Shown here: one piece after another, positions 1-8,174 of the stretch
How the letters are laid out: every line of letters begins with the position of its first letter
How positions within the stretch are numbered: the first letter of the stretch is position 1
Assembly (NCBI GenBank): GCA_964510375.1
Contig: CAZEBR010000018.1
Location: 1 to 34,541 of the forward strand
Source: CAYLJV01 sp964510375
Lineage (GTDB): Archaea > Hadarchaeota > Hadarchaeia > Hadarchaeales > JAGGTB01
DNA: 34,541 nt
Reading direction: 5' to 3'
The notes under the pieces: generated by a model
What the model saw: the letters and a program-made list of their open reading frames with translations, nothing else
Told to the model about the DNA's origin: nothing
Databases searched by the model: none
Position numbers and translations under genes: made by a program

Positions 1-53
1 CTACCGTCAAGTCTCTTTCCGTCTTCGATAAGCTTCTCAGGTTTATCTACCAT
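1..53 (-). CDS. rrp41: Exosome complex exonuclease Rrp41, N-terminal fragment
   Basis: Only the first 17 codons and part of the next are in the window; the gene runs off the left edge. The translated start, MVDKPEKLIEDGKRLDG, matches the N-terminus of archaeal Rrp41, the RNase PH-type catalytic subunit of the exosome. The ATG follows a strong AGGAGGT ribosome binding site that lies inside the last codons and stop of rrp4. The two stop/start signals are only two bases apart, so translation is probably coupled. Gene order rrp4-rrp41 is the usual archaeal arrangement, which supports the call despite the short fragment. Confidence 0.85.
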   Translation of the reverse strand, partial: MVDKPEKLIEDGKRLDG

Positions 54-55
54 TT

Positions 56-745
56 TTAACCTCCTTTAATCTCATTTTTTAAGAATTCACGAACTCTATC
101 AGTTAATCCGCTCGTATGAGCTTTCCTCTCAATCATTAATATCGCCTCCACCACCTTGTTAACCTTCTCCTCGTCGTCACCCCAAATCACTATTCGACCG
201 TTTTGTCCCACCGACATGCTACAATCGCCAAACTTTTGTAAAACTGAAATCATGGACCCCCTCCTCCCTATGACGCGCGGAACCTTCGACGGGGCTATCT
301 CTACCATTCTGCCCCCGCTTATCCTTCCTCTCTCGTCGTCGCCTACCTCAAGCTGGATATCCATCAATTCATCCACATCCTGCACCTTGGCTTCGACCAC
401 ATCACCAATTTTCAAAAACTTACTGATATCTTCCTCGTCCAAATCGACCTTCCGGCCGACCAGCGAAGAAACCGAGAGATTACCCTGATAAGGCGAGTTA
501 ATATCAAGCATCCACCCCGCATAATAACTGTCCACGGCCATTCCCAGAACCTTATCCCCGACTTTTGGAATGTACCTTCCCTCTAACGAGATAATCCTAA
601 TCTCATCCCCTCTCTTATCGGCCAGTCCTACTTCCGAAGCACAAATTTTATCGTCGCTACGGAAGACCCCATCACCTAATTTATAGTCTCCTTCGGCCAC
701 GACTTGGCCCGGCACTACTAACTCTCTTTCTTCCACATGCATCAT
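56..745 (-). CDS. rrp4: Exosome RNA-binding subunit Rrp4 (S1 and KH domains)
   Basis: A 229-residue protein of normal length for archaeal Rrp4, the cap subunit that feeds RNA into the Rrp41/Rrp42 ring. The N-terminal domain holds the VVPGQVVAEGD segment (about 10-20). An S1-type beta barrel follows at about 63-135, then a KH domain at about 145-215 with the GxxG loop G160-R-R-G163. The ATG overlaps the SBDS stop as ATGA. A second ATG immediately follows, so the start may be one codon later. It is the third gene of the psmA-SBDS-rrp4-rrp41 operon, which couples protein turnover, ribosome maturation and RNA decay in many archaea. Confidence 0.95.
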   Translation of the reverse strand: MMHVEERELVVPGQVVAEGDYKLGDGVFRSDDKICASEVGLADKRGDEIRIISLEGRYIPKVGDKVLGMAVDSYYAGWMLDINSPYQGNLSVSSLVGRKVDLDEEDISKFLKIGDVVEAKVQDVDELMDIQLEVGDDERGRISGGRMVEIAPSKVPRVIGRRGSMISVLQKFGDCSMSVGQNGRIVIWGDDEEKVNKVVEAILMIERKAHTSGLTDRVREFLKNEIKGG

Positions 746-1296
746 TTTTTGATCACCTTTGTTTCTACATCCCCATGAGTTAAATTATTTAGCTTTTCGA
801 GCAGCTCTGACTGCAACCCAGCCTCAATCTCGGCCTTCACTACCCATGATCNNNNNNNNNNCTGTTCCTCTGGGCTCTTGAACGGATCGATTTGAACGTT
901 AGTCTGCTCGAGGGCATTTTCTATTCTCTTCGGCGGGTGGGGCGTATTTTTCTGTGGATCTACGGACCTTCGAGATATCAGATTAATGATTTGTTTTCTG
1001 CGCTTCTTTCTCATTTCCTTCTTCTGCCTAGTGGTTAGCTGGATCTCACCCTCGTTAATTATTTCCTCGGCTACCTCCAGGGGATCCGTGGTACCGAAGA
1101 CTTCTTCCATCATTTCCTCAGAAGCTTTCTTTCCACTGCTGGAATCCTTAAAAACCTTTTCCGCGGCCAAAACTTCTCTAATATCAACGTCTTCGCCGGC
1201 CCTAAAATCCAAAGTGAGGTCAGGATCGACTAAAACTTCGAATTCCGTACCGTGGGTCGATAGCCTGGCAATTACGGCATCTTCTAACTTAACCAT
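742..1296 (-). CDS. sbds: Ribosome maturation protein SBDS (interrupted by assembly gap)
   Basis: Archaeal homologue of SBDS/Sdo1, which helps release aIF6 from the large ribosomal subunit. The N-terminal FYSH domain (MVKLEDAVIARL, then EVLVDPDL) and the central helical domain (TRQKKEMRKKRRKQIINLI, then PHPPKRIENAL) are clear. The C-terminal ferredoxin-like domain is cut by ten Ns. The text resumes with SWVVKAEIEAGLQ and ends LTHGDVETKVIKK, typical of the family end. Family members are about 230 residues. Only about 180 are visible, so roughly 50 residues are missing at the gap, not four. The frame is the same on both sides. The gene starts 24 bases after psmA and overlaps rrp4 by four bases. 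Confidence 0.93.
   Translation of the reverse strand: MVKLEDAVIARLSTHGTEFEVLVDPDLTLDFRAGEDVDIREVLAAEKVFKDSSSGKKASEEMMEEVFGTTDPLEVAEEIINEGEIQLTTRQKKEMRKKRRKQIINLISRRSVDPQKNTPHPPKRIENALEQTNVQIDPFKSPEEQXXXXSWVVKAEIEAGLQSELLEKLNNLTHGDVETKVIKK
852..861. other. Assembly gap of 10 N inside SBDS
   Basis: A run of ten Ns. Comparison with the SBDS family suggests that about 150 bases of real sequence are absent here, so the N count looks like a placeholder. Because the frame agrees on both sides, the true length should equal 1 modulo 3. Confidence 0.9.
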
Positions 1297-1320
1297 TCAA
1301 ATCAAACAACCTAAATAATC

Positions 1321-2058
1321 TTAAGAGGATTTACCCGATTCGTAATTCTTTATAGCTTCCGAGATATCATCTTTGGACATTTTCTCGAATTTCTGTGTTT
1401 CACTTTCCACTTTCCCCATCTCGACTTTGTTCGCACGTAGCTCTCCGTCAATCACTTTTTCAAGAGCCTCTAAGGCCAAGTTGACCGAGTCCTCGATATC
1501 CATATTCTCCTCATAATTGCTCTCCAGAACTTCCGTAGCTTCCTCGGCACCGCCGCCGATCGCATGAGCTTTGTAGGCAGCTACGACCCCACTGGGATCG
1601 GTCTCGAACAGATGTGGTCCTCGCTCACCGACTCCGCCTATGAGAAATCTAGTTCCGAAGGGTCGGACACCGCCGTGCTGAGTATACATCTGTTTGGTAT
1701 CACCGATTTCCTTCGCCAAACTTTCTACCGATATCAACTCGTCGTACCTAAGTCTGTTAACCTGCGCCTCGACTCTAGCGTTGTCTATCAAAACTCTAGC
1801 GTCGGCTATCAAACCGGAAGCAGCAGCTCCTATGTGCTCATCTATCAAGAAAATCTTTTCTACCGAGCCGTCTTCGACCAGTTTACTGGTGGTCCTTCGC
1901 TCAGCGGCCAAAACAACTCCATCTTCCGTCTTGATGCCCAAAGCAGTGTATCCTCTTTTAACAGCTTCCTGAGCGTACTGAACTTGGAAGAGCTTACCAT
2001 CTGGGCTGAAGACCGTAATGGCCCTATCGTATCCTCCACCTTTCTGTGCAAAAGCCAT
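1321..2058 (-). CDS. psmA: Proteasome alpha subunit
   Basis: A 245-residue alpha-type 20S proteasome subunit, which forms the outer rings that gate access to the proteolytic chamber. The alpha signature is intact near the N-terminus: YDRAITVFSPDGKLFQVQYA (about 10-29) followed by EAVKRG. The conserved ALGIKTEDGVVLAAERR strand and the IGGGAEEA and LALEAL segments are also present. The C-terminus is lysine/glutamate rich, as is common in the family. The gene opens the operon that continues into SBDS, rrp4 and rrp41. A GAGGAG ribosome binding site precedes the ATG, and a BRE/TATA promoter lies about 65 bases upstream. Confidence 0.97.
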   Translation of the reverse strand: MAFAQKGGGYDRAITVFSPDGKLFQVQYAQEAVKRGYTALGIKTEDGVVLAAERRTTSKLVEDGSVEKIFLIDEHIGAAASGLIADARVLIDNARVEAQVNRLRYDELISVESLAKEIGDTKQMYTQHGGVRPFGTRFLIGGVGERGPHLFETDPSGVVAAYKAHAIGGGAEEATEVLESNYEENMDIEDSVNLALEALEKVIDGELRANKVEMGKVESETQKFEKMSKDDISEAIKNYESGKSS

Positions 2059-2120
2059 CTTTCTTTCTCCTCTGCTTAAGTATTAATCATTCCTAGCTAC
2101 GGTAAAGAGTTTTTGAAGAG

Positions 2121-2136
2121 CTTATATAACTTTTTG
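2121..2136 (-). promoter_or_regulatory. BRE/TATA promoter of the psmA operon
   Basis: On the minus strand this reads CAAAAA followed by GTTATATAAG, a good archaeal BRE plus TATA box. It lies 63-78 bases upstream of the psmA ATG. Transcription would start about 35-40 bases before the ATG, leaving room for the visible GAGGAG ribosome binding site. Confidence 0.7.
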
Positions 2137-2328
2137 GTGAGGATTCGATTTATTGTTATGCCAAAGCAGATGGCTCTGAAACAGTTTACGTCGAATGGTT
2201 CAAATATAAGATTCCAAATTATTTCTTAAAAATCTAAGATGCTTTTCTCAAACCGAAATAGATTTTTATTCCCAGAAACAGAACAACAAAAAGAATAGAT
2301 GCCTTTATCGGTAAGGGGGATTGACAAT

Positions 2329-2507
2329 TTGAATGGGAATAAACTAGCAACGGGCTTAATAATTCTTACTCTCTCAGCTCTAATAGTGGCAGACGGAGTA
2401 CTTTCCTTACTGGAATCACCAATATTTTTCAAAAACGGGAGGGATTCATAATAATCGTAGGACTCATTTTCATTATTTTAGATACCCAGATTTTAGAGAG
2501 GGTATAA
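2329..2507 (+). pseudogene. Small two-helix membrane protein ORF, apparently frameshifted
   Basis: Reading from TTG at 2329 (AAGGGGGA eight bases upstream; an in-frame ATG lies at 2299) gives one hydrophobic helix, LATGLIILTLSALIVADGV, then SLLESPIFFKNGRDS and a stop at 2449-2451. The adjacent frame continues at once with a second hydrophobic helix, FIIIVGLIFIILDTQIL, and stops at 2505-2507, three bases before the ABC ATPase ATG. One missing base in the AAAAAC run near 2431-2436 would fuse the halves into a protein of about 60 residues with two membrane helices. Such a gene would lead the ABC operon. It could be a real frameshift, an assembly error or chance. No family was recognised with confidence. 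Confidence 0.4.
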
Positions 2508-2509
2508 GA

Positions 2510-3226
2510 ATGCCCGCGATCCAAGTAAAAAACCTGACCAAGAACTTCGGAAAAATCAGAGCCGTGGACAACGTTACCTTCGAAGTATCAGATGGCGAAA
2601 TATTCGGCCTCATAGGGCCAAACGGAGCAGGCAAGACCACCATCCTCAGGATAATATCCACCCTTCTTAGAACCAGGGATGGATCCGTGAAAGTATACGG
2701 ACACGATGTAGAGAAGGAGTCAAACGAGGTACGAAGTCTAATAAGCTATCTACCGGAGGAAGCGGGGGCTTACGAAAATCTTACCGGTCGACAATACTTG
2801 GAATTCATGGCGAGTTTTTTCGAGGAGGAAAACGGAAACGAACGGATCGTGAAGAGGGGTATCGAAATAGCGAAGCTCGAAGATAGGATAGAGGATAAGG
2901 TTGAAACCTACAGTAAAGGTATGACCCGTCGATTACTCATCGGTAGAGCACTGATGATGGACCCAGAACTCGCCATCCTAGACGAACCTACCTCCGGCCT
3001 AGATGTCACTAACTCTCAAGAGGTCAGGAAAATCATAAAGAATCATTCCGAGGAGGGGACCTCGATTCTGCTATCATCCCACAACATGTTCGAGGTCGAA
3101 AATCTGTGTAGGCGAGTGGCGATGATAGATGACGGAACGATCGTCGAGAGGGGAGAACCTCCTCAACTGAAGAAGAAATATGAGGCGAACAACTTGGAGG
3201 AAGTTTTCACGAGGGTGGTCTCATGA
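2510..3226 (+). CDS. ABC transporter ATP-binding protein (NatA/CcmA type)
   Basis: A 238-residue cytoplasmic ATPase of an ABC-2 exporter. Walker A is GPNGAGKT (36-43). The Q-loop region is the YLPEEAGAYENL variant usual for NatA-like proteins. The signature is the degenerate YSKGM (134-138) rather than LSGGM. Walker B is LAILDEPTSGLD (154-165), and the switch histidine sits in LLSSHNM. The stop overlaps the start of the membrane subunit as ATGA, so the two proteins form one transporter. The substrate cannot be read from the sequence; sodium, drug and lipid exporters all share this architecture. Confidence 0.92.
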   Translation: MPAIQVKNLTKNFGKIRAVDNVTFEVSDGEIFGLIGPNGAGKTTILRIISTLLRTRDGSVKVYGHDVEKESNEVRSLISYLPEEAGAYENLTGRQYLEFMASFFEEENGNERIVKRGIEIAKLEDRIEDKVETYSKGMTRRLLIGRALMMDPELAILDEPTSGLDVTNSQEVRKIIKNHSEEGTSILLSSHNMFEVENLCRRVAMIDDGTIVERGEPPQLKKKYEANNLEEVFTRVVS

Positions 3227-4497
3227 GCCACTTCTTGACGATCGTAAAAAAGGAAGTCAGAGAGCTCCTGACTATCAAAACTCTTATTCCCATTATTGCC
3301 CTCACACTGGTGTTCGGGCTCATCGGACAGTCGGTAGGGAACATCAGCGAGAAAGCCGAGGAAAAACCCAAAGTTGGAATAATAAACGAAGATGACAGCA
3401 AAATATCGAGCAACATCGTGGATTTGTTCGAAAATCTATCGGAAGTCGTTTACTCTTCCTCGAAAGACACCGAGGCAACTGAAGCTCTAAGAAATGTCGA
3501 AGAAAACGGTGGAGTCGCTTTAATTACAATCCCTCCGGGGTTTGGAGAAAATATCCGAAACAACACCACCGGAAATATCAAAGTTCAGTGGTTACTTGAG
3601 GGACTTGGAATCATGGAATCCATCCCCACCGAAGCCGTTAATGGATTAATTCAGGTAGCGACCCAGCGGTTGTCCAAGACGATTATCGGGGAAACCGGAA
3701 AACTCGATCCCGATATGGCTCTCCAGCCCGTTAGAAAAACTGAAACTACCTACATGAGAGGAAAAGTGTTCAAAGGATTAACCCCCGGTGCGATAAGTCA
3801 AGCTCTATCGTCTCACTCCACTCTCGTCCCAATAATAATTATGATTATTATACTAATGTCCGGAAGCCAAGTAATCGAATCCATGGGGATGGAAAAGGGA
3901 AACAAGACCCTGGAAACCCTCCTCACCCTACCAGTAAAGAGAAGCCATATCGCGATAGGGAAAATAATGGGTAGTGCAATTGTCGGTCTCCTCTTCGCGG
4001 CCATTTATATGATTGGCTTTGGCTACTACATGAGTTCCTCCTTCCAGGCCGGAAGCGCAAATATAGCCCAAGCCGGGCTTACCCTTGGGATCCTCGACTA
4101 CTCTATCCTGGCCATATCCCTAGCCTTAACTATCATCGCAGGACTCACAATCTGTATGTTGATGGGAACCTTCGCCAAGGATTACAAGAGCGCTCAGATG
4201 CTCATGTTTCCTCTTATGATCTTAGTATTCATACCTTTCTTCCTAACCATGTTCAAGAGCTTCTACACCTTTCCTCTCGTCTTAAAGGGCTTACTATTCG
4301 CCATACCCTTCTCTCACCCAATGATGGCCATGAACTTCCTACTATTCGATGATTTTATGTTAGTAGCGGGGGGCGTAATATACGTAGGCATATTTACGGC
4401 CGGAATCATGGCATTGGTATCATACATATTCAAGAGCGACACGCTAATCACCGGCCGATTCGAGTCGAAATGGCTAGACAAAATACGCAGAAAATAA
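3223..4497 (+). CDS. ABC-2 type membrane permease (NatB-like)
   Basis: A 424-residue permease with the ABC-2/NatB layout. One N-terminal helix (TLIPIIALTLVFGLIGQSVG, about 17-36) is followed by a large extracytoplasmic domain to about residue 195, then five or six helices to the end, including STLVPIIIMIIILMSG and AILYDSILAISL-like segments around 285-310. The cytoplasmic motif EKGNKTLETLLTLPVKR after the second helix is characteristic of the family (it couples to the ATPase). The ATG overlaps the ATPase stop. It probably exports an ion, lipid or small hydrophobic compound; the actual substrate is unknown. Confidence 0.9.
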   Translation: MSHFLTIVKKEVRELLTIKTLIPIIALTLVFGLIGQSVGNISEKAEEKPKVGIINEDDSKISSNIVDLFENLSEVVYSSSKDTEATEALRNVEENGGVALITIPPGFGENIRNNTTGNIKVQWLLEGLGIMESIPTEAVNGLIQVATQRLSKTIIGETGKLDPDMALQPVRKTETTYMRGKVFKGLTPGAISQALSSHSTLVPIIIMIIILMSGSQVIESMGMEKGNKTLETLLTLPVKRSHIAIGKIMGSAIVGLLFAAIYMIGFGYYMSSSFQAGSANIAQAGLTLGILDYSILAISLALTIIAGLTICMLMGTFAKDYKSAQMLMFPLMILVFIPFFLTMFKSFYTFPLVLKGLLFAIPFSHPMMAMNFLLFDDFMLVAGGVIYVGIFTAGIMALVSYIFKSDTLITGRFESKWLDKIRRK

Positions 4498-4591
4498 TAT
4501 CGAAAAATTTTCCGAACTAGCTGTCCGGCTTAGAAGAAAAAGCGAAAAGCTAATTCAAACGAATACATATGGACCATCGGGGAACTGCATA

Positions 4592-5101
4592 ATGTCGGAC
4601 GAAGATCTCGAACAGTTTGAAAAACCCTTTCCCGATCTCCTGAACGAAAAAGCGGCGGAAATAGACCCAAAAGAGAGCCGTCGATTCACCAGGAAGGGAT
4701 TTGGCAAAATTATCGATTTGGCAATACTCCTTAGAAAGGGATTCGGCCAGGCCTGGCAGTTCATAGTGGTAATTCAGGCACTCTTCATATTCCTTGGCCT
4801 TTCCCCCCAGGTAAGCCAGGCTCTAAGCCAGCTTGGCATATCCTTATCGGGCACCACGATAGGAATAATCGCGCTGGGAGGAATTATCTTCTTTTTCCTG
4901 TTCGGGCTGGCCTTGCTACTCTACGGGGGAACTCAGAGATCCTCCTCCCTGATAAACGAAAAACAGGCCCCTGCTCAACGCCTGAACTATTCCTTCTACA
5001 GGGAGATGTCAAAGTGGGCAAAGAATACCGAGAAGAGACTGGAAAGGATAGAAAACAAGCTGGACAAAATTCAGGAAAAACGGGAACAAAACTCCGCCTA
5101 A
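4592..5101 (+). CDS. Unknown two-helix membrane protein with C-terminal coiled coil
   Basis: A 169-residue protein I do not recognise. Residues 1-50 are charged and probably cytoplasmic. Two hydrophobic helices lie at about 56-72 (FIVVIQALFIFLGL) and 88-112 (GTTIGIIALGGIIFFFLFGLAL). The tail from about 135 is a charged helix, KNTEKRLERIENKLDKIQEK, with heptad spacing that suggests a coiled coil and oligomerisation. It follows the ABC exporter by 94 bases on the same strand, so it could be cotranscribed, but nothing ties it functionally to the transporter. Codon use and the clean ORF favour a real gene. Confidence 0.7.
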   Translation: MSDEDLEQFEKPFPDLLNEKAAEIDPKESRRFTRKGFGKIIDLAILLRKGFGQAWQFIVVIQALFIFLGLSPQVSQALSQLGISLSGTTIGIIALGGIIFFFLFGLALLLYGGTQRSSSLINEKQAPAQRLNYSFYREMSKWAKNTEKRLERIENKLDKIQEKREQNSA

Positions 5102-5155
5102 AACGCTTCTTGAGGAAGCTTATTTCAGAAACCATCTCCGTTCTCTTAAGGAAAA

Positions 5156-5956
5156 TCACAAAAACAGCCTTATCAAGACATCAGAAAATTCTCTAAGCCT
5201 TTCTACCCTTTCTTCGAGCCGATCTTCATAAGGGCGGGAGTTAACGGCTATTTTTTCATAACTCTCGGTCAAATCGGGATACTCGCTCCTTATAACATCC
5301 ATTATCTCCTCCTCATTGTCATCGAGATTAATTCCCTCGATCTGTAGTTCCGATATGTACTCCTCAGTCCTTTCCAGCAAACCCCACAAATCGGTAATTT
5401 CTTCGAAATACGGGCCGACGTGAAGGTAACAGTCTATCCCGGCAGAGGAAATCTCCTCGAGAGCTTCTATCCTTTCGGAAATTGCGGACGAGTTGGGCTC
5501 CCAGATCCCTCTATCCGCATCGTCAAGAAAGTTGAGGGTGAACCCCACATCAAGCCTACCGGGATTAAAGCTCTTCAAAACGTCCAAATCCCTAGTTATC
5601 AAGCTACTTTTCGTGAGGATGCTGACAGGAAAACTCGTGTCCGACAGCCTCTTCAGGATATCCCTCGTGAGCTCGTACTCCTCCTCGACGGGCTGATAAG
5701 GGTCCGTCACGGAGGACAAGAGAATCGAACCCTTATTATTGTCCATCAAATCGTTCTGGAGAACGGCCCTCGAATTAGTCTTGACGTCTACGAATTCCCC
5801 CCACGGCTCGGCGTGATCGGTAAACTTACTCATGAACTTGGCATAACAGTATTTGCAATCGTGCTCGCAACCCACGTAGGGATTGATGGCATAATCTACT
5901 CCGTAAATCCCCGAATCGGACATTATCGACTTGCACTTAACCTCCTCTACCCTCAA
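5156..5956 (-). CDS. Radical SAM protein of the spore photoproduct lyase-like family (SplB/COG1533 type)
   Basis: A 266-residue radical SAM enzyme. The cluster motif is C30-x3-C34-x2-C37 (CEHDCKYC) within the YAINPYVGCEHDCKYCYA context that marks SplB-like proteins. GSILLSSVTDPYQPVE and VSILTKSSLITRDLDVL are also typical of the group. Bacterial SplB reverses UV spore photoproduct; the archaeal members are mostly untested, so DNA repair is an inference. It starts 10 bases after the stop of nre, a DNA-repair gene, which favours a repair role. The length is somewhat shorter than characterised SplB (about 340 residues). Confidence 0.85.
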   Translation of the reverse strand: MRVEEVKCKSIMSDSGIYGVDYAINPYVGCEHDCKYCYAKFMSKFTDHAEPWGEFVDVKTNSRAVLQNDLMDNNKGSILLSSVTDPYQPVEEEYELTRDILKRLSDTSFPVSILTKSSLITRDLDVLKSFNPGRLDVGFTLNFLDDADRGIWEPNSSAISERIEALEEISSAGIDCYLHVGPYFEEITDLWGLLERTEEYISELQIEGINLDDNEEEIMDVIRSEYPDLTESYEKIAVNSRPYEDRLEERVERLREFSDVLIRLFL

Positions 5957-5966
5957 GATAAAAACC

Positions 5967-7313
5967 TCAGTAAAACTCCTCGATTCTCTGCTGTGCTTCC
6001 TTATCCGTCAAGATCTCAGAAACCGATTTCCATTCGTCCAGACCGAGATCCATCTCTTTATCCAAATATGAGAAAACCTGTTTTCTCGTGTCGAACTTTC
6101 TGGGTTCCGTCCTCAGCGCATTCCTGACGGATTCCCTCACGTTCCACACACCAACCGGGAGAATGTACCCGGGATGAGCCTCCCTGAGAACTATTCCTCC
6201 GGCCTGTCTCCCCATAGCCTCCAGTTTCTCGGTAACAGCAAGTCGAGCGGAATAGTAACAGCCACCGAGAGAAGCGTACTCCGACCTCCCCTGCATGAAC
6301 TCGTGATCCCCATAAATCGCTATCCTGTTCCGGCTGGGATTCCAAGTCGTTTCAGGGTAGAATGCCTCTATTAACTCGTACTTCCAAGAAGTGGGTGTGA
6401 GTATAATCATCCAATAGTTATCAAGATATTTAGCCGTGTAGATCTCGTAGTGATCGATGGGGCGGTAAGTCTTCACTCTCCCCCTCAAATTTTTACCGAT
6501 TATATCATCGACAGCTGTAATGCTCCATCGGGTGGGAACGAACCTCCGATTCTCTCCAAGTCCCGTTCCCCCGACCATAAAGATATCCTGAATCCTAGAT
6601 ACCCTGACGCCCTTTTCGTAAAGATTGAATACGGCCATCTCGGACTTAAGATCGTCGTCGTAGAAAACCTTCTCCAACTTGTGGTGTGAACTCATAGAAC
6701 CCAGCTCAAACCTCTCCATCCCGGCGGAAGGTCCGTGAGGCTGCGACTTATTATCGAAACGTAGGGACTCCGAAAGGTTCTTATCGAACTTCACCTCGGC
6801 CTCCGCGGGTTCCTTCGACAGAGCGATATGCCTCGTCCTTTCTACCTCTCTATCCAGACCGTCGTTCACCTCTATACCGCTCTGGAGTCTCTTTTTTCCC
6901 CGGGCTAGCTTGCTCCTGTATCCAATTATGTCATCCATCTCCGCCTGCCCGAACCATTTTTCGGGGGTAGAAAAAACGGAAGTATCTCCCTTCTGCGGGG
7001 GAACTAGAGGACCCACGTCCACCTTGGGATAGCCGTACCTTCCAATGAAGACCGACGGGGGCGAGTTGCCGTCGAGAAAATCGGTATCCAGACCGGAATC
7101 GTTCTGTCGGTCGACTTGAGAATAAAACTTTGCCATGATGGGACATCTTGACTTTCCGCACAGATTTTTGGTGCCCCTGCACTTCAAACAGAGCGGCCTG
7201 ATTTTGGGATCTATTTTCGGTGCTATTTCCTCGGAAAAAGTGGATAAGTCCCCCTTCCTGCCCTTTCTAGATTTTTTTTCACTTACGTGCTTTTTCGGAG
7301 TTTTGCCGGGCAT
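5967..7313 (-). CDS. nre: Nre family DNA-repair protein with C-terminal PIP box
   Basis: A 448-residue archaeal Nre protein (formerly DUF650/DUF651). Near the N-terminus four cysteines, C42, C45, C52 and C57 (CLKCRGTKNLCGKSRC), form a probable zinc finger. Conserved motifs include SPPSVFIGRYGYPKVDVGP, LGGCYYSARLAV and GIVLREAHPGY. The last eight residues, QQRIEEFY, fit the PCNA-interacting QxxhxxFF/Y motif, a known trait of Nre proteins, which have been linked to repair of DNA damage in haloarchaea. The ATG has GGTGAGG just upstream. It is cotranscribed with the SplB-like gene. The GGAC-rich, basic N-terminus (residues 1-20) is likely disordered. Confidence 0.92.
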   Translation of the reverse strand: MPGKTPKKHVSEKKSRKGRKGDLSTFSEEIAPKIDPKIRPLCLKCRGTKNLCGKSRCPIMAKFYSQVDRQNDSGLDTDFLDGNSPPSVFIGRYGYPKVDVGPLVPPQKGDTSVFSTPEKWFGQAEMDDIIGYRSKLARGKKRLQSGIEVNDGLDREVERTRHIALSKEPAEAEVKFDKNLSESLRFDNKSQPHGPSAGMERFELGSMSSHHKLEKVFYDDDLKSEMAVFNLYEKGVRVSRIQDIFMVGGTGLGENRRFVPTRWSITAVDDIIGKNLRGRVKTYRPIDHYEIYTAKYLDNYWMIILTPTSWKYELIEAFYPETTWNPSRNRIAIYGDHEFMQGRSEYASLGGCYYSARLAVTEKLEAMGRQAGGIVLREAHPGYILPVGVWNVRESVRNALRTEPRKFDTRKQVFSYLDKEMDLGLDEWKSVSEILTDKEAQQRIEEFY

Positions 7314-7380
7314 GTCCTCACCTTTCTGAATTGATCAATCCGAGTGATATGACTCTTCATTTGAAATTATCCTCATATCG

Positions 7381-7390
7381 ACTTAAATAG
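7381..7390 (-). promoter_or_regulatory. Probable TATA box for the nre-splB operon
   Basis: The minus strand reads CTATTTAAGT, 68-77 bases before the nre ATG. The upstream BRE (CTTT) is weak. The position allows a leader of about 40 bases. Confidence 0.45.
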
Positions 7391-7433
7391 AAAGCTGTGA
7401 CCCCATTAAAACTATTTCAGCTCACACTGAACG

Positions 7434-7958
7434 TCACTCGCTCAAGGCGCGAACGACCTCGCTGACCAAATCTTCCGGATCTTCGCTAGAAACTATAGTC
7501 CTACCCGATCTACCGAACTTATCGGCCAACTTCTCGAATTCACCCGAAGCGCCCGACACTCCTTCCAACAACCCAATGACCTTTCCCAGGCCATAGGCAA
7601 TGGTCAACTCATTCAGAGTCCCCATCCTTCCCGAGGTCGCAATTACCGCATCGCAACTCCTTACCAATACCACGTTTCTACCTTTATAACCGAATCCAGT
7701 ATAGATAAGGACATCGTGCTTCTCGACCGGATATCGATACTGATCAAGGTGCTCCTCCTCGTTTAGGGCGGGAGACACTCCTATCGTGCATCCCCCCTCC
7801 TCTTTAGCACCTTCAACAGCAGAATAGGGAAGCCCGGTGCATCCACCAGTTAACAAGTTGAATCCGGCCTCCGCGATCTCCTTTCCTATCCTAAAGGCTT
7901 TATCCTCTGCTCCAGTACCTTCCTCGGCAGACCCAATAACTCCAATTTGGCCATTCAT
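7434..7958 (-). CDS. SLOG-domain protein (LOG/TIGR00725-like)
   Basis: A 174-residue Rossmann-like protein of the SLOG superfamily, related to lysine-decarboxylase-like LOG proteins and DprA. Visible motifs are MNGQIGVIGSAEEG at the start, LLTGGCTGLPYSAVEGAKEEGG (the LOG-type GGxxGxM region), TGFGYKGRNVVLVRSCDAVI, and the SGRMGTLNEL loop corresponding to PGGxGTxxE. Some family members are nucleotide hydrolases or nucleotide sensors; the substrate here is not known. An in-frame upstream start would add 18 residues, but the chosen ATG has GGTGAT placed correctly and the family fold begins right there. It is transcribed alone, away from the MgtE operon. Confidence 0.85.
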   Translation of the reverse strand: MNGQIGVIGSAEEGTGAEDKAFRIGKEIAEAGFNLLTGGCTGLPYSAVEGAKEEGGCTIGVSPALNEEEHLDQYRYPVEKHDVLIYTGFGYKGRNVVLVRSCDAVIATSGRMGTLNELTIAYGLGKVIGLLEGVSGASGEFEKLADKFGRSGRTIVSSEDPEDLVSEVVRALSE

Positions 7959-8130
7959 GACGAAATCACCACTGAAATTATTAATTCGAAACGAAAGCAA
8001 TCCCCAAGCCAAGGGGAAGTAAAATCTTCTCCATCCTTAAACATCTTGATCGAAATTTCATCCTGATCCCTTTACAATTGTCCATACGGAAGAAAATAAC
8101 TTTTCCAACCTACAGATACCGCAATTATCC

Positions 8131-8140
8131 GTTTATCATA
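8131..8140 (+). promoter_or_regulatory. Probable TATA box for the MgtE/PhoU operon
   Basis: GTTTATCATA followed by AAG lies 35-44 bases before the TTG start of the first MgtE-like gene. The predicted start of transcription leaves a short leader that still contains the AGGGGT ribosome binding site. Confidence 0.4.
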
Positions 8141-8174
8141 AAGTCCAAGCCAGCATATTTTTTTAGGGGTCCTA

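Noticed and set aside
1564..2079. Plus-strand ORF of 171 codons opposite psmA
   Set aside because: Antisense shadow of the proteasome gene, serine-rich with no domain.
2431..2437. Programmed -1 frameshift at the AAAAAC run of the small membrane ORF
   Set aside because: The base before AAA-AAC is C, so the zero-frame tRNAs cannot re-pair fully as in a classical slippery heptamer. A sequencing or mutational indel is simpler.
5420..6127. Plus-strand ORF of 235 codons opposite the SplB-like and nre genes
   Set aside because: Antisense shadow. The minus strand encodes two clear families, and this product has no family features or ribosome binding site.
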